From positions 4,656,001 to 4,720,000 of the forward strand of contig NZ_CP012643.1 in assembly GCF_001310085.1 (NCBI RefSeq): 64,000 bases of DNA, written 5' to 3'. This stretch comes from Rufibacter tibetensis (lineage in GTDB: Bacteria > Bacteroidota > Bacteroidia > Cytophagales > Hymenobacteraceae). Numbering within the stretch: the stretch's first letter is position 1; each line of letters begins with the position of its first letter. Shown here piece by piece: positions 8,023 to 16,988 of this stretch. Made by a program: the position numbers and the translations under genes. A model generated the notes under the pieces. That model was not told where the DNA came from and ran no database searches. It saw only the letters and a list, made by a program, of their open reading frames with translations.

Positions 8023-8994
8023 TCAGTAATTCTTAGTTGGGGTTAGCGGATATGAGCTTTCACTTCTTACTTTTACGACACTGAGGATTACTTTCTGAAA
8101 GTCGTCCATGATGAAATCTGCCCAAAGCTTCGAGTAGATGTTGAATTTAGTGGTTAGCCTGTAAGTGCAACTAAGGGTCAGCTTGGTGGTATTTTTGCCA
8201 ATCTCCGTTACCTTATACCCTCCGTTTATCACGTCAAAGTATTCACCGCCTACCTCTACGTGCTTGTCAATCGCCTCTGGCGGTATATGGTCTACCAGGA
8301 TGTCATAAGCGAAGGAGTCATACATCTTCCATTCGGTAATCTTTTCCCTGAACCTGATACCTTTCTCCCAATTGATGTGCCTGACACCCCCTACCCTTTC
8401 CTCTGTTAATTGTGACTGGATGGGCTTTGGGATGCCTATGAAGTGGGCAAAGCTCCATTGAAGTTCTTCGTCTTTTATGGCAGGAACACTTTTGATGTTG
8501 TTCCACACGGTTTCTTTGCCTGCATTGATGGTTATTTCAGTGTCAACGGTACTGATGGAAGTGGGGCTGTCAAATTGATACTCAATGGGGGCAAAAAGGA
8601 AAGGTAAAGCCAGAAAAATGTTCAGCGTCTGCTGTTTACTCTTCAAACGTTCTAATATTCTTCCCATGGCCACACCGCCAAGACTGGCAGAGAGCATGAA
8701 AGCTGGCAGCAACATCACCACGCATATGGTCGCCTCCAGGTACGTGATTATGGTGGTGTACAGGAAGGCGAATACCGTCACCCAGGGCATACTAACCCTG
8801 AACAACCTGGATGCTTTTTGGCTTTCCGTGCCAAAGTAGACGGTTATGGCACCAATAACGGCTGGAACGGCAAACAGGAAGGCAATGGACATCGTCTTCA
8901 ACTGGCTGAAAACGTCAGTCTCGATAAGGAGCCGCACTGCCAAACCGTAGAGGGTGCCCAATACCAGCCCTATGATAATCGCTCTGTACTTCAT
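8023..8994 (-). CDS. Membrane protein with SRPBCC/START-like domain
   Basis: 323 residues. About four membrane helices occupy residues 5-125. The remainder resembles an SRPBCC (START-like) ligand-binding domain: it opens STVDTEITINAGKETVWNNIKSV, the typical first strand and helix, and later has GGVRHINWEKGIRFREKITEW and GGYKVTEIG. The fusion of a small membrane unit to an SRPBCC domain occurs in uncharacterised Bacteroidota proteins. Ligand unknown. Confidence 0.7.
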   Translation of the reverse strand: MKYRAIIIGLVLGTLYGLAVRLLIETDVFSQLKTMSIAFLFAVPAVIGAITVYFGTESQKASRLFRVSMPWVTVFAFLYTTIITYLEATICVVMLLPAFMLSASLGGVAMGRILERLKSKQQTLNIFLALPFLFAPIEYQFDSPTSISTVDTEITINAGKETVWNNIKSVPAIKDEELQWSFAHFIGIPKPIQSQLTEERVGGVRHINWEKGIRFREKITEWKMYDSFAYDILVDHIPPEAIDKHVEVGGEYFDVINGGYKVTEIGKNTTKLTLSCTYRLTTKFNIYSKLWADFIMDDFQKVILSVVKVRSESSYPLTPTKNY

Positions 8995-9033
8995 CGTTTT
9001 TCCTAATTGTTAACGGTTAAGCAGAAATGCGTT

Positions 9034-9588
9034 TCAGTGCTTTTTAGCCGTTGCCAAGGTCTGTTTCTCTATTTCTTTCAACTCATTGCGGATATAGGCA
9101 TCCCATTTCGCTTGCTCCGCTGGGTTGATTACCCCTGAGGTCTCTCGGTCATACCTATCCTGCAGCTCAAAGAGCATGTCCACATACTCCTGGAATATGG
9201 AAGCGACCCTTGCCTGGTTAGCCCCGTTTATTTTCTGTTTATTGATATGGAGTTCCAGCCTTTTCGCAACCAACTGTGAGATATCGAAATGAAGCTGCTC
9301 ATGGTTGAGAATGTAGTCGCTCCTGTAGCCTTCCTTCACCCAAGACCTGCCTGGGTACATAATCCCCCAGGCGGAGAAAGTATAGCCGCCCGTCCAGATG
9401 TTCACCTTTGCGGTTTTCATCTGGATGGTGGTTGATATCTCAGCCCTAGCCGAGTCCTTTCTGTTAGGAGCCGCCCTGAAGTTATCCCATGACAGTTTCT
9501 GCCCGTTTGTGTATACCAGGGAATCCTGGGCTTCGGAGGCAAAGGGAATCATCAACAGGCTTATGATTGCCGCAAGTATGATTTTCAT
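9034..9588 (-). CDS. DUF922-like putative zinc protease
   Basis: 184 residues from the ATG at 9588, which creates the signal peptide MKIILAAIISLLMIPFASEAQ; upstream in-frame codons lack signal character. WDNFRAAPN after the signal and LNHEQLHFDIS (about residues 92-102) match the DUF922 family, whose HExxHFD-type motif is taken to bind zinc. Predicted secreted or periplasmic. The stop falls inside a degraded attC-like spacer at 9009-9055. Confidence 0.7.
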   Translation of the reverse strand: MKIILAAIISLLMIPFASEAQDSLVYTNGQKLSWDNFRAAPNRKDSARAEISTTIQMKTAKVNIWTGGYTFSAWGIMYPGRSWVKEGYRSDYILNHEQLHFDISQLVAKRLELHINKQKINGANQARVASIFQEYVDMLFELQDRYDRETSGVINPAEQAKWDAYIRNELKEIEKQTLATAKKH

Positions 9589-9661
9589 TCTAATAGAACC
9601 TGTCACTGACTTCTGGGTAACAAGGTCTCCCTTGTTTTGTGAAAGCGTGAAGCCAGACCAT

Positions 9662-10498
9662 TTAGAGACATTGCAGGGTGAATTCCACTTTCTTTGTTGC
9701 AGAATCATAGAACACGTAGATTAGACCGACATCTCCCCACATCAATCCCGCGTTTTCCTCCGAGTCAAGCTGAAACAGAAGCCTCATATTGCCTCCTTGC
9801 TCGTTCTTTGGGGTACCTTCACCCTGAACCCATTTAGGGTAACCACCCAATTGGCTTTGGTAATCCTGTTCACCTGTTAATCTTTCCACCACACTGTCAT
9901 AGCTTTCCCAGGGTTCATCTGGATTGAGTGTGCAGGATAATTCAACTGCTGGCTCATTGTACAAGCTAATACCCTCCCAATCAGGCAGCGATTTCACGGG
10001 TTTGAGTTCTATTCCGCAGTACTTCGATATTCCCTGACCATCTGGCTTCTCAACCATCTTAATCTTATCGGTTTCCATGTGTTCGTAAATCTTCACCAAC
10101 CATCCCTCATTATCGGTTTCCCAGGGTGACTCTTCCCAATCATAGAAGAACTGCACCAATTTTATTTCCTCTGGCAGTTCTATCCCTTCTCCGTTGAACA
10201 GTTGGAAGATAAATTCAAGGTTCCCACCGCTTTTGCTCGTTGGCCATTCCTCCCCTTGCTCGAAATAGGGCTGCCCTCCGAAGTGGGAATCCAACTGGGA
10301 GAACTCAGGTGGCCTAGATGGTTCCTGGACTTCAACCTTTGTCGCATTCCTTATTGAAGAAATGACCATTTCCTCTAAATCCCCCAATGATTTTTTATTC
10401 ATCTCTTTGGACTGGGAATCGTGCTTCTCGGAACCTGTGTTTTCGTTCTTTTTATTTTCATCATCACTGACTCCAAAGATTTTACCCCAAATACTCAT
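9662..10498 (-). CDS. DUF1963 family protein (YwqG-like)
   Basis: 278 residues, cytoplasmic. After a polar N-terminal 45 residues comes a DUF1963 domain: FGGQPYFEQGEEWPTSKSGG then FIFQLFNGEG, repeated in part near the end as LGGYPKWVQGEGTP and MRLLFQLDSEE. DUF1963 proteins are small beta-rich proteins of unknown biochemical role, often found near polymorphic toxin or immunity genes. A typical cargo gene for such an array. Confidence 0.8.
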   Translation of the reverse strand: MSIWGKIFGVSDDENKKNENTGSEKHDSQSKEMNKKSLGDLEEMVISSIRNATKVEVQEPSRPPEFSQLDSHFGGQPYFEQGEEWPTSKSGGNLEFIFQLFNGEGIELPEEIKLVQFFYDWEESPWETDNEGWLVKIYEHMETDKIKMVEKPDGQGISKYCGIELKPVKSLPDWEGISLYNEPAVELSCTLNPDEPWESYDSVVERLTGEQDYQSQLGGYPKWVQGEGTPKNEQGGNMRLLFQLDSEENAGLMWGDVGLIYVFYDSATKKVEFTLQCL

Positions 10499-10575
10499 GG
10501 TCTTGATTTAAAAGTAATGGATGGCACACAACATACTGGCCTAAACAGAGGCATACCTGCCTAGGAGAACTGCAA

Positions 10576-10827
10576 CTAAGCAATACTGGAATGTAAGCCA
10601 GATGGTATAAGGCCATTGTCAGGCCGTGCTTTTTTATTTTTTATGGAGAAGCTGATTAACCCAGCAGCAAATAGTATTGCACCACCGACAAAGGGCAAGC
10701 CCGCTCCCACCAAATCTTCAAGAACGGGGGAGAACAGGAAAGGCAAACAGTAAATCATTCCAAACCCGCCTAAAACCATGGAGAGGCAAGAAGCTATCAA
10801 ACCCAGTCTTCTCATTTTTGCTTGCAT
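10576..10827 (-). CDS. Small membrane protein
   Basis: 83 residues with two membrane helices (about 8-30 and 40-60) and a basic linker plus polar tail. A start four codons later (MRRLGLIASC) is equally possible. Unknown function; lies between the DUF1963 and Coq4-like genes with no well-kept attC on either side. Confidence 0.55.
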   Translation of the reverse strand: MQAKMRRLGLIASCLSMVLGGFGMIYCLPFLFSPVLEDLVGAGLPFVGGAILFAAGLISFSIKNKKARPDNGLIPSGLHSSIA

Positions 10828-10893
10828 AACAATATGTATGTCTTTAGTCCCGATTACCCTTTTCCTTAAATCAGTTGTGTAGTACTTAGAATA

Positions 10894-11313
10894 TTAGTCT
10901 ATTTGCCAGTGCTTTATCGGTTGGGAAGCCAGCCCACTTTTGAAGTCTCGGTAGAATGTTCGCCATCTGTTGGGAAGCAGTAAGAAGCCGTATAAGAAGA
11001 TGGCAAGGCTTGGAACCGTGATATTGCCGTTCCCAAGCATGAAGGCTTGCATTCTTATCTCGTCAACTGGGTTCATCTTGTAGTCAAGAAGCACGTGCTT
11101 AAGGTCGTGGGATTCATAGCCTGGAACAAGCCGAAGCTTATTTTCTAGCAGGCAATTCGCAATGTCCTTCCCCAGTGTTCCTTCTTCCAATTCATTAAGA
11201 TTGTCTACTTTCTTCTGGTATTCTTTGGTATTACTGAACCTCTCGATTATCCAGACCGACAAGTGAAAAGAGAGAGTAATAATCAGTTGAGACAGGCTTG
11301 ATATCTTCTTCAT
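10894..11313 (-). CDS. Coq4-like family protein
   Basis: 139 residues. LEEGTLGKDIANCL, then YESHDLKHVLLDYKMNPVDEIRMQAFMLGNGN, follow the pattern of Coq4-related proteins: the EGTLG loop, the HDxxH metal-site motif and the dE..QaF.lGN helix. Eukaryotic Coq4 acts in ubiquinone synthesis; the role of short bacterial relatives is not established. Assignment rests on motif resemblance only. Confidence 0.55.
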   Translation of the reverse strand: MKKISSLSQLIITLSFHLSVWIIERFSNTKEYQKKVDNLNELEEGTLGKDIANCLLENKLRLVPGYESHDLKHVLLDYKMNPVDEIRMQAFMLGNGNITVPSLAIFLYGFLLLPNRWRTFYRDFKSGLASQPIKHWQID

Positions 11314-11410
11314 TCTTAAGATTATATTTTAGGCATAGCTCTTTGATTGTCATAGTGAGTGGGCCGAAGCTTGCGTTCACACAATTTCAGAAACAGCCAC
11401 CTTTTACTCT

Positions 11411-11848
11411 CTACCACTCCCTGTTGGCCATCAACTCTTCCGTATCGGCTTTAAACCCGTAAACCTCTGCGATGAAACCGAATTCCCCTCCGATGCTCTC
11501 CCTGGCGGCAGTCTCCAATTCGCTGCCGTTCCTGTAGAACTCTTCGGCAAGCTCGTTGAATTTGCCCGTTGAGGCATGGGTCAACACGTATAGCTCCTTC
11601 AGGTTCTTGGGCTTTTGGCTCTCAATCTGCAGGCATAGCTCTATCAGGATAGCTTTGCATTTGTCCACCAGGAAATCTGGGAAGAAATCGTCCTGGTACA
11701 TATCCACCAGGAACCCATGCCTTTTCACCTGCTTATTCTTGATGGATTTCTGGGTTATCTCTGTTTTTATAGGTATCCCTTGTGCGCTGAGATTGGTATT
11801 GCAGGTTACCAGGAAAGCGGTAATCAAGATTGGTATCAATAGTTTCAT
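11411..11848 (-). CDS. DUF5713-like protein with signal peptide
   Basis: 145 residues. KRHGFLVDMYQDDFFPDFLVDKCKAIL, LYVLTHASTGKFNELAEEFYRNGSELETAARE and a final YGFKADTEELMANREW follow the DUF5713 pattern closely. Unusually for that family, a signal peptide (MKLLIPILITAFLVTCNTNLSAQ) precedes the domain. It also contains a possible lipobox at VTC. Function unknown. Confidence 0.7.
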   Translation of the reverse strand: MKLLIPILITAFLVTCNTNLSAQGIPIKTEITQKSIKNKQVKRHGFLVDMYQDDFFPDFLVDKCKAILIELCLQIESQKPKNLKELYVLTHASTGKFNELAEEFYRNGSELETAARESIGGEFGFIAEVYGFKADTEELMANREW

Positions 11849-11937
11849 TATAGATGCTTGTGTGTTACTGATTCGTGTTACAATGGTGAAAGACTGCCCC
11901 CCAGAACATGGTTTTTACTCTTTGTTTGATGCAGATA

Positions 11938-12435
11938 TTACTTGTTTGCCACCTGCTCAGCAATCATTTTCATAAACCTAAGGTGGAAAATTCCCTCCAT
12001 TATCAGAGCATCAGTTTCATCTGTAGGGGTACTTAGAAATGAAGTCAAGTGATTTTTGGCACCTTCATTTAAAATGCCTTTCTTATATAAGCTTTGCACC
12101 AATGAACTATAGTTTTCAGCAATCTTATAATGCTCATTAAGCACAGGTACAACAGTATATATTACGTTGGAACCAGTTTTGGTGGAAAATCGCTCTTTCA
12201 CATCCTTAGGTAGTTCTTCAAAATGAAGCTGAGTCAATCGGTCGAATATTGCTTTTGTTTCTTTTATTCTTTCTCCCAATATTTCATTCTCTGCCGTTTC
12301 AAAGGAAGTCTCTGAGATAAGTCGATTTTGCTTGAATGTATACAATATTAGAATCAGCTTGTTTTCATCCATTTTTTGGGCAAAAGTTTTCGTAACGCTA
12401 AACAAGATGAAACAGGCTATCAGGGTAAACTTCAT
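11938..12435 (-). CDS. Secreted hypothetical protein
   Basis: 165 residues with a signal peptide (MKFTLIACFILFSVTKTFAQ) and cleavage after FAQ. The mature part is all helical and charged, like small periplasmic helical bundles. No family recognised. It is followed upstream by the unusually long attC-like site at 12453. Confidence 0.7.
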   Translation of the reverse strand: MKFTLIACFILFSVTKTFAQKMDENKLILILYTFKQNRLISETSFETAENEILGERIKETKAIFDRLTQLHFEELPKDVKERFSTKTGSNVIYTVVPVLNEHYKIAENYSSLVQSLYKKGILNEGAKNHLTSFLSTPTDETDALIMEGIFHLRFMKMIAEQVANK

Positions 12436-12452
12436 ATGATTCTTATTTGCAT

Positions 12453-12582
12453 CTAACGGTTAGTAGCTACCCGAAGGCGGCAATTCAGAAGCGATTCACT
12501 GTCACCCAAGAACAAACTTTGATGGAAAGATAAAGCTTGTTTTAACCAGAGAACCGCCACTTGTGGGTAGGTGCTGTTGGCT
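12453..12582 (-). repeat. Long attC-like site (130 bp)
   Basis: Runs from CTAACGG to GTTGGCT. TACCCGAAGGCGG near the left end pairs with CCGCCACTTGTGGGTA near the right end, leaving a long variable loop. Its size recalls long attC sites such as Vibrio repeats and differs from the 50-70 bp sites elsewhere here. Confidence 0.7.
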
Positions 12583-12594
12583 GTGGTTATCCTT

Positions 12595-13689
12595 CTATTC
12601 GCCCCTGTCCATCGATACGCTTATTAGTTTGTATCCCTTTTCTGTTTTAAGAAACTCAAACTGGTTTTGATAAATGCCTTTCCCTTTCTTATGGGGAATC
12701 ACTACCTGCATTACAGGGTATTTTTCAACCAAAAACGTACCGCAGTTATCAAAGTACATGTCATATTCTTTGCCCTCAAAAACCCCAGAGTTTAATCCGC
12801 CAAGCGTTATGGAAAAATCCTGGCCTAGCTCCTTGATTATTGAGAGCCTTTCCTTTATCAAAGAAAAGTGTTTCTCTAGGAGTTTTTTACTTGGTGTGAT
12901 TCTCCAGCCATCAGCATTTTCCCAGAATGCCAAATCCGTTGAAGCTTCCTGCTTTAGATTTTCAAGGGTAAAATTATCAAGCAAAGATTGCTGCAACCAG
13001 TAAGAAAAGTCTTTGCGGTAGCTTACAAACGAATGCCTTATCCCGTCAAAACCTGCAAAGTACTCCCTATTAGGGTCTTCTTCTGAGTTGTCTTGTAGGA
13101 GGTGAGAATAAAGGTCGAGGTCTAAGTCGAAGGTAAATTTTTCAATAATCGCAGTATTCGTTGTGTCAATCAGCATTGTCTTTCCGCCTGTCCAGCTGAA
13201 GTGGTTACAACCTGAGTGGTCATGCCCTTCCCTGAATTCTTTCTTTGCATCAATGAGTGCTATAACCAGGCCATTCTTCACTTGTGAGAGGTGGTTATAG
13301 ATAGCGGGAATAACCACCTTGCCGTTTCTGTTGAACATTCCTACTTTCTCTGTCCTAAGGTCTCTGAACCTTATGAAGCCTTCGCATTCGCAATCTGGGG
13401 TAGCCTCGACAGTATAGGCACTGTCTCTTCCAAAGGATTTACCTGATTTCGTCAGATAATAGAAGTCAGCATACACGCCTTCCCCTTCTGAGGCGATAAA
13501 CACATGGTCCAGTCGGTCTACCACGGACCTGTTTGAGAACTTTGGTTGAATTTGAACTCTCCCGTTTTGGTCTTTGAAGCCAAAGCTTTCTTCTTTCTTG
13601 TCCCAAAATACAGTCCAATGCTCTGACTGCTGGGAATAGGCTAAAGTCCCTATTAATAGAAAAATATAGGTAAGAATTATGGTCTTCAT
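12595..13689 (-). CDS. WG-repeat secreted protein
   Basis: 364 residues with a signal peptide (MKTIILTYIFLLIGTLAYSQ). At least two WG-type beta repeats are visible: ESFGFKDQNGRVQIQPKFSN (about 34-53) and KVGMFNRNGKVVIPAIYNHLSQVKNGL (about 110-136). An acidic middle and an alpha/beta C-terminal part follow. WG repeats usually mediate binding; no enzyme motif is evident. Largest single-gene cassette of this part of the array. Confidence 0.75.
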   Translation of the reverse strand: MKTIILTYIFLLIGTLAYSQQSEHWTVFWDKKEESFGFKDQNGRVQIQPKFSNRSVVDRLDHVFIASEGEGVYADFYYLTKSGKSFGRDSAYTVEATPDCECEGFIRFRDLRTEKVGMFNRNGKVVIPAIYNHLSQVKNGLVIALIDAKKEFREGHDHSGCNHFSWTGGKTMLIDTTNTAIIEKFTFDLDLDLYSHLLQDNSEEDPNREYFAGFDGIRHSFVSYRKDFSYWLQQSLLDNFTLENLKQEASTDLAFWENADGWRITPSKKLLEKHFSLIKERLSIIKELGQDFSITLGGLNSGVFEGKEYDMYFDNCGTFLVEKYPVMQVVIPHKKGKGIYQNQFEFLKTEKGYKLISVSMDRGE

Positions 13690-13690
13690 A

Positions 13691-13753
13691 TAACGAACTT
13701 GTGGAAAAGGTGACGAGGCCGTCGGCCGAAGCTGGCGTTTATACAGTGTTGGT
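13691..13753 (-). repeat. attC-like site, long class
   Basis: About 63 bp with TAACG left, GTTGGTG right and GGCCGTCGGCCGA loop; the left arm is partly mutated (CTTGTGGAAAAGG). Confidence 0.8.
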
Positions 13754-13765
13754 GGAAGTGCTTTT

Positions 13766-14257
13766 TTAATTCTTATCTTTTCTGAATATCATAACAGAAC
13801 CTTCATCAGGGTCACCATATTTAAAGATGATTCCGTTTGGTTTGTTTTCACCAAGTAGTCCCGCATTATTGTTTTCTTCAGGCACTGAATCTAATAATAT
13901 TCCCCAATGTTTCTTTATTCCGCTTGAGCCGTAATCAACACTTCCAACCCAGTCTATAGCCCATTTCCCTTTTTTCGAAATGCCGTTAATATAATTATAT
14001 TCTGCATTTGCAGAAGTCTTGAAATAAGGCATTTGGTTTAGCTCGAAAGTTTTATCTGCTTTGATAGTAATCGTGGGTCGGCTGCTTTTGATTTTATCTT
14101 TATCTAAATTATGATTTACAGTTTGTGTGTCAAATTCATAGACTCCAACTACGTCCTCTATACTTGGTTCTTCTGTAATATATTCATCCGCATAAGGGCT
14201 GTATAAGCAACTTGCCAGTAACACTACCAAAATACAGAGTAGGGCTATGTTTTTCAT
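13766..14257 (-). CDS. Putative lipoprotein
   Basis: 163 residues beginning MKNIALLCILVVLLASC, signal peptide plus lipobox LASC. The C-terminal half (SKKGKWAIDW, KHWGILLDSVPEENNN, NGIIFKYGDPDEGSVMIFRK) has the look of a lipocalin-like or META-like beta barrel used in Bacteroidota lipoproteins that report a threshold-type fold. No named family assigned. Confidence 0.7.
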   Translation of the reverse strand: MKNIALLCILVVLLASCLYSPYADEYITEEPSIEDVVGVYEFDTQTVNHNLDKDKIKSSRPTITIKADKTFELNQMPYFKTSANAEYNYINGISKKGKWAIDWVGSVDYGSSGIKKHWGILLDSVPEENNNAGLLGENKPNGIIFKYGDPDEGSVMIFRKDKN

Positions 14258-14278
14258 TTTTTCATAATTTGCATTACC

Positions 14279-14344
14279 ACCAACGGTTAGTACATAAAGT
14301 GAGCAAGGCGTAGCCGAAGCTTAGCTTATGTGCAGTGTTGGTGG
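14279..14344 (-). repeat. attC-like site, long class
   Basis: 66 bp, CCAACGG to GTTGGTG. Arms TACATAAAG / CTTATGTG are kept, and the loop is changed to GGCGTAGCCGA. Confidence 0.8.
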
Positions 14345-14367
14345 AAGCTATTCTTATAATAAGGGCA

Positions 14368-14697
14368 TCAAGCATCATTTACTAAATACTGTAAAAGTCT
14401 TTTAGCCTTACCCAATTCAGAATAATTTCCTTTTTCAAATTCGTCTTCAAAATATGAGTAGATTTCTACCCCATGACCTATTTCGAATAAATGATAGTAT
14501 TTAGTTCCTTCTATTTCAAATACTAAATCATCATCTACATCTTCGATAGGAAAGAAACAGACTTCTGATTGAATACTTAACTCTCCCTTCGCATAAGCAA
14601 AGATTGCTTCTGATTCATCATCTAAATTTTTCTCTTGATAAAGCTTTTGCAAGCATGCCTCACTACGTAAATACTTAACTAAATCTGCGAGATTCAT
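14368..14697 (-). CDS. Hypothetical acidic protein
   Basis: 109 residues from the ATG at 14697 (MNLADLVKYLRSE). An earlier in-frame ATG would translate 22 residues of the attC-like site, the same spurious peptide (LRPTA.HASCT) that precedes the gene at 28487, so I reject it. Acidic, soluble, with paired strands SEAIFAYAKGELSIQSEVCFFPIED. No family recognised. Confidence 0.65.
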   Translation of the reverse strand: MNLADLVKYLRSEACLQKLYQEKNLDDESEAIFAYAKGELSIQSEVCFFPIEDVDDDLVFEIEGTKYYHLFEIGHGVEIYSYFEDEFEKGNYSELGKAKRLLQYLVNDA

Positions 14698-14715
14698 TGT
14701 CTTTATCTTAGTTAC

Positions 14716-14784
14716 CACCAACGGTCTAGTGCATGAGGCGTGGAAGGCCGTCGGCCGTAGCATGGCTTATGTACAATGTTAGGT
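14716..14784 (-). repeat. attC-like site, long class
   Basis: 69 bp, CCAACGG to GTTAGGT, GGCCGTCGGCCG loop, arms AGTGCATGAGG / GGCTTATGTAC. The stop codon of the gene at 14779 is part of its ACCTAAC core box. Confidence 0.85.
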
Positions 14785-15603
14785 GTAGATTTTCTTTCTA
14801 TTTACTTTATCGCTTGAATAGTCTACGCGGGTGTCAGACTCGCACTTTATCGCCTCTAACTCGCTATTCATGATGGCGCTAATCACGGAGACTGCACCCG
14901 CTGCCAGGGTGAAGTGTAAGTCCGTGTCTGTATAGACAATCCATGATTTATCCATAGCATAAAGGTAACCTATGAAATCTTCCTTGAAGTAAGTGATGGC
15001 TTCTTCAAAGGAACACACCACAAGTTCCATTTCATTGATGTTGTTTGGAGGTATCTGGTAGACGCAAACTTGTTCGGTGTCGGTTGCAGCGCGTAAAACC
15101 GAAACCAGCTTAATAAAAACGGGTCGTGGCAGATAGCCTCCTTTCGGGAACCAGAGGTTCCGTGGGTACCCAATAACCTCAAATAGGGCTTCAAAGCTGG
15201 TTGGGTTAATTTCATTGTGAAATTTCAACCCGTATTTCTCCGCGATACTCTGCCATGTTACATATTCCCATTTTTTTAGATTAGGGTCTGTCATCCATAA
15301 TTTTTGGTTCAACCTTCCTAGCCTCCCGCTATTGGTTTCCCAAGGGTCAGTTGATTTTTGGGTACCTTGTTTGTAGTTGAAGGTGATAATTTCTGAGAGG
15401 ATTTCCTTAAACTCTATGTGATTCTCTAAAGTGTCTGGCTCATCAGCCGTGACTTCGAACGGATGGAATACCTTACAATAAGCCTCAAAAATGGGAGGCA
15501 CGCAGTTTCCTATGGTTACTCCCTCTTCCTCAAAGTTTTCTGGCTTTCGTGGGAGTATGCCATTCCAAATCCAATCAGCCGAATCTATATCCAGTTTTTT
15601 CAT
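14779..15603 (-). CDS. Hypothetical cytoplasmic protein
   Basis: 274 residues, no export signal. The N-terminus (SADWIWNGILPRKPENFE) and the C-terminal DKSWIVYTDTDLHFTLAAGA are characteristic-looking, and I recall similar unnamed Bacteroidota proteins with FPKGGYLPRPVF. The stop codon is supplied by the attC core box. It is the last cassette before the IS110 insertion, whose left end lies 30 bp upstream of its start. Function unknown. Confidence 0.7.
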   Translation of the reverse strand: MKKLDIDSADWIWNGILPRKPENFEEEGVTIGNCVPPIFEAYCKVFHPFEVTADEPDTLENHIEFKEILSEIITFNYKQGTQKSTDPWETNSGRLGRLNQKLWMTDPNLKKWEYVTWQSIAEKYGLKFHNEINPTSFEALFEVIGYPRNLWFPKGGYLPRPVFIKLVSVLRAATDTEQVCVYQIPPNNINEMELVVCSFEEAITYFKEDFIGYLYAMDKSWIVYTDTDLHFTLAAGAVSVISAIMNSELEAIKCESDTRVDYSSDKVNRKKIYT

Positions 15604-15689
15604 TCTTTAACTTACACCTAACGTACTGGGCTCGTATGTTAGCGGCAGTTGATTAAATTAGGCAAAGGAAACGAATTAACAATAAACCA

Positions 15690-15815
15690 AAAACCAGATA
15701 GAAGGGATAGGGTGTACTTGGCCAGACACATATCGATGATGTCGTCGTTTAGAATCTCCACCCTTCTATCAACTTTCTTAGAGCCTGGACAGTACCTGGG
15801 TCCATTTCAACGAGA
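15690..15815 (+). ncRNA. Predicted IS110 bridge RNA
   Basis: Two stem-loops lie in the order known from IS621. First, GATAGAAGGG (15697) pairs with CCCTTCTATC (15761). The enclosed loop carries GTACTTGGCC (15714-15723), close to the left target GTACTGGGCT, and CGTCGTTTAG (15743-15752), the reverse complement of the right target CTAAACGGCG with one mismatch. Second, GGAC/GTCC (15787-15803) encloses ACAGTACCT, identical to the element's right end at 16982-16990, followed by ACGAG complementary to the left end CTCGT. This is the expected arrangement of target and donor guides. RNA ends are estimated. Confidence 0.7.
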
Positions 15816-15872
15816 CCGAATCAAAAGCGAGCAAAGGCGATAAAGAGAGTTACCGGTTTTAAATGTACGCCA

Positions 15873-16931
15873 ATGAAACCACATGTACTAAAGCAGGCCC
15901 TGGGAATAGACGTGGCCAAAGACTCTCTTTCCCTTTGCTTGGGCACCCTGACGCAGGATCTGGAAAAGCAGTTTGTTGCCGGTGGTGACGTGGCCAATGA
16001 CCCCAAAGGTTTCCAAAGAATGGAGAAATGGCTAGCCAAGCTCGAAGTCCACAAGGAGAAACTGGTGGTCGTGATGGAAGCCACCGGGGTATACCATGAG
16101 GCCCTGGCGCTGTACCTGCACCAGAAAGGATATGCCGTCAGCGTGATGCAATCAGGACGGGTAAAGCGCTACGCCCAAAGCCTGAGCCAGCGCTCCAAGA
16201 CGGACGCCCTGGACAGCCGGATGCTGGCCATGCTGGGCTGCGAGCGGAAACTGACGCCTTGGTCCCCACCGGACGGGACGCTGCGGCACCTGAAAGCCCT
16301 GAGCAGGGAGCGCTCCTTCCTGCTCAAGGAGAAAAACGTGGAAAAAAACCGGCTGCACGCAATAGAAGCCTCTGCCTACGGCAACCCACGGGAGGTAAAG
16401 CGCCAGGCAAAGCGGCTGAAGCTGGTGGAGGCGCAGCTCCAGGAAATCGAGGGGGAGATGAAAGGGCTGGTAGCGCAGGATAAAGCTCTGGCCGGGAAGA
16501 TCCAGTGCCTGGAAAGCATACCGGGGGTATCTTTCATCTCGGCGGCGACGGTGGTTGGGGAGACCTGCGGCTTCAGCGAGATCACCAGCGCAAAGCAGCT
16601 GGCAAGCTATGCCGGGTATGATGTGGTGCTGAAGGAATCCGGCGCTTTCCGGGGCGACACCAAAATAAGCAAGAAAGGGAACAGCCACATCAGGAGCATA
16701 CTCCACATGCCTTCCATGACGGCCGTGCGGGTCAATCCGACCCTGAGGCAGTTCTACACCCGGCTAAAGCCCAACAAGGCAAAGCCTATAGTGGCCCTGG
16801 TGGCGGTACAGCGAAAACTGCTGCTGCTCATGTACAGTCTGTTCAAGAGAAATGAGTACTACGACCCGCTATTTGAAATAAAAAAACAGCAAGGGCCGAA
16901 ACCCTTGCTGCACAGGATAGAGGCAATTTAA
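15873..16931 (+). CDS. IS110-family transposase (DEDD recombinase)
   Basis: 352 residues. The N-terminal RuvC-like part shows the acidic set GIDVAKDSL (Asp about 13), VMEATGVYH (Glu about 72) and SKTDALDSR (Asp pair about 111-114). A helical linker follows, then the C-terminal Transposase_20-type domain with SIPGVSFISAATVVGE and FRGDTKISKKGNSHIRSIL, which holds the conserved serine. Full length for the family. It would act with the predicted bridge RNA encoded just upstream to insert at CT within attC stems. Codon use is GC-richer than in neighbouring cassettes. Confidence 0.92.
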   Translation: MKPHVLKQALGIDVAKDSLSLCLGTLTQDLEKQFVAGGDVANDPKGFQRMEKWLAKLEVHKEKLVVVMEATGVYHEALALYLHQKGYAVSVMQSGRVKRYAQSLSQRSKTDALDSRMLAMLGCERKLTPWSPPDGTLRHLKALSRERSFLLKEKNVEKNRLHAIEASAYGNPREVKRQAKRLKLVEAQLQEIEGEMKGLVAQDKALAGKIQCLESIPGVSFISAATVVGETCGFSEITSAKQLASYAGYDVVLKESGAFRGDTKISKKGNSHIRSILHMPSMTAVRVNPTLRQFYTRLKPNKAKPIVALVAVQRKLLLLMYSLFKRNEYYDPLFEIKKQQGPKPLLHRIEAI

Positions 16932-16988
16932 AAATTGACATCTTCCTAAGTTAGTTTGTCTAGATAAACTTGACTTTTGACACAGTAC

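Noticed and set aside
14698-14763. N-terminal extension of the 14368 gene (peptide LRPTA.HASCT)
   Set aside because: The same peptide precedes the unrelated gene at 28487; it is the translation of the attC-like site, not protein.
16152-16706. Minus-strand ORF inside the IS110 transposase
   Set aside because: GC-rich shadow frame of the transposase; no independent coding signs.
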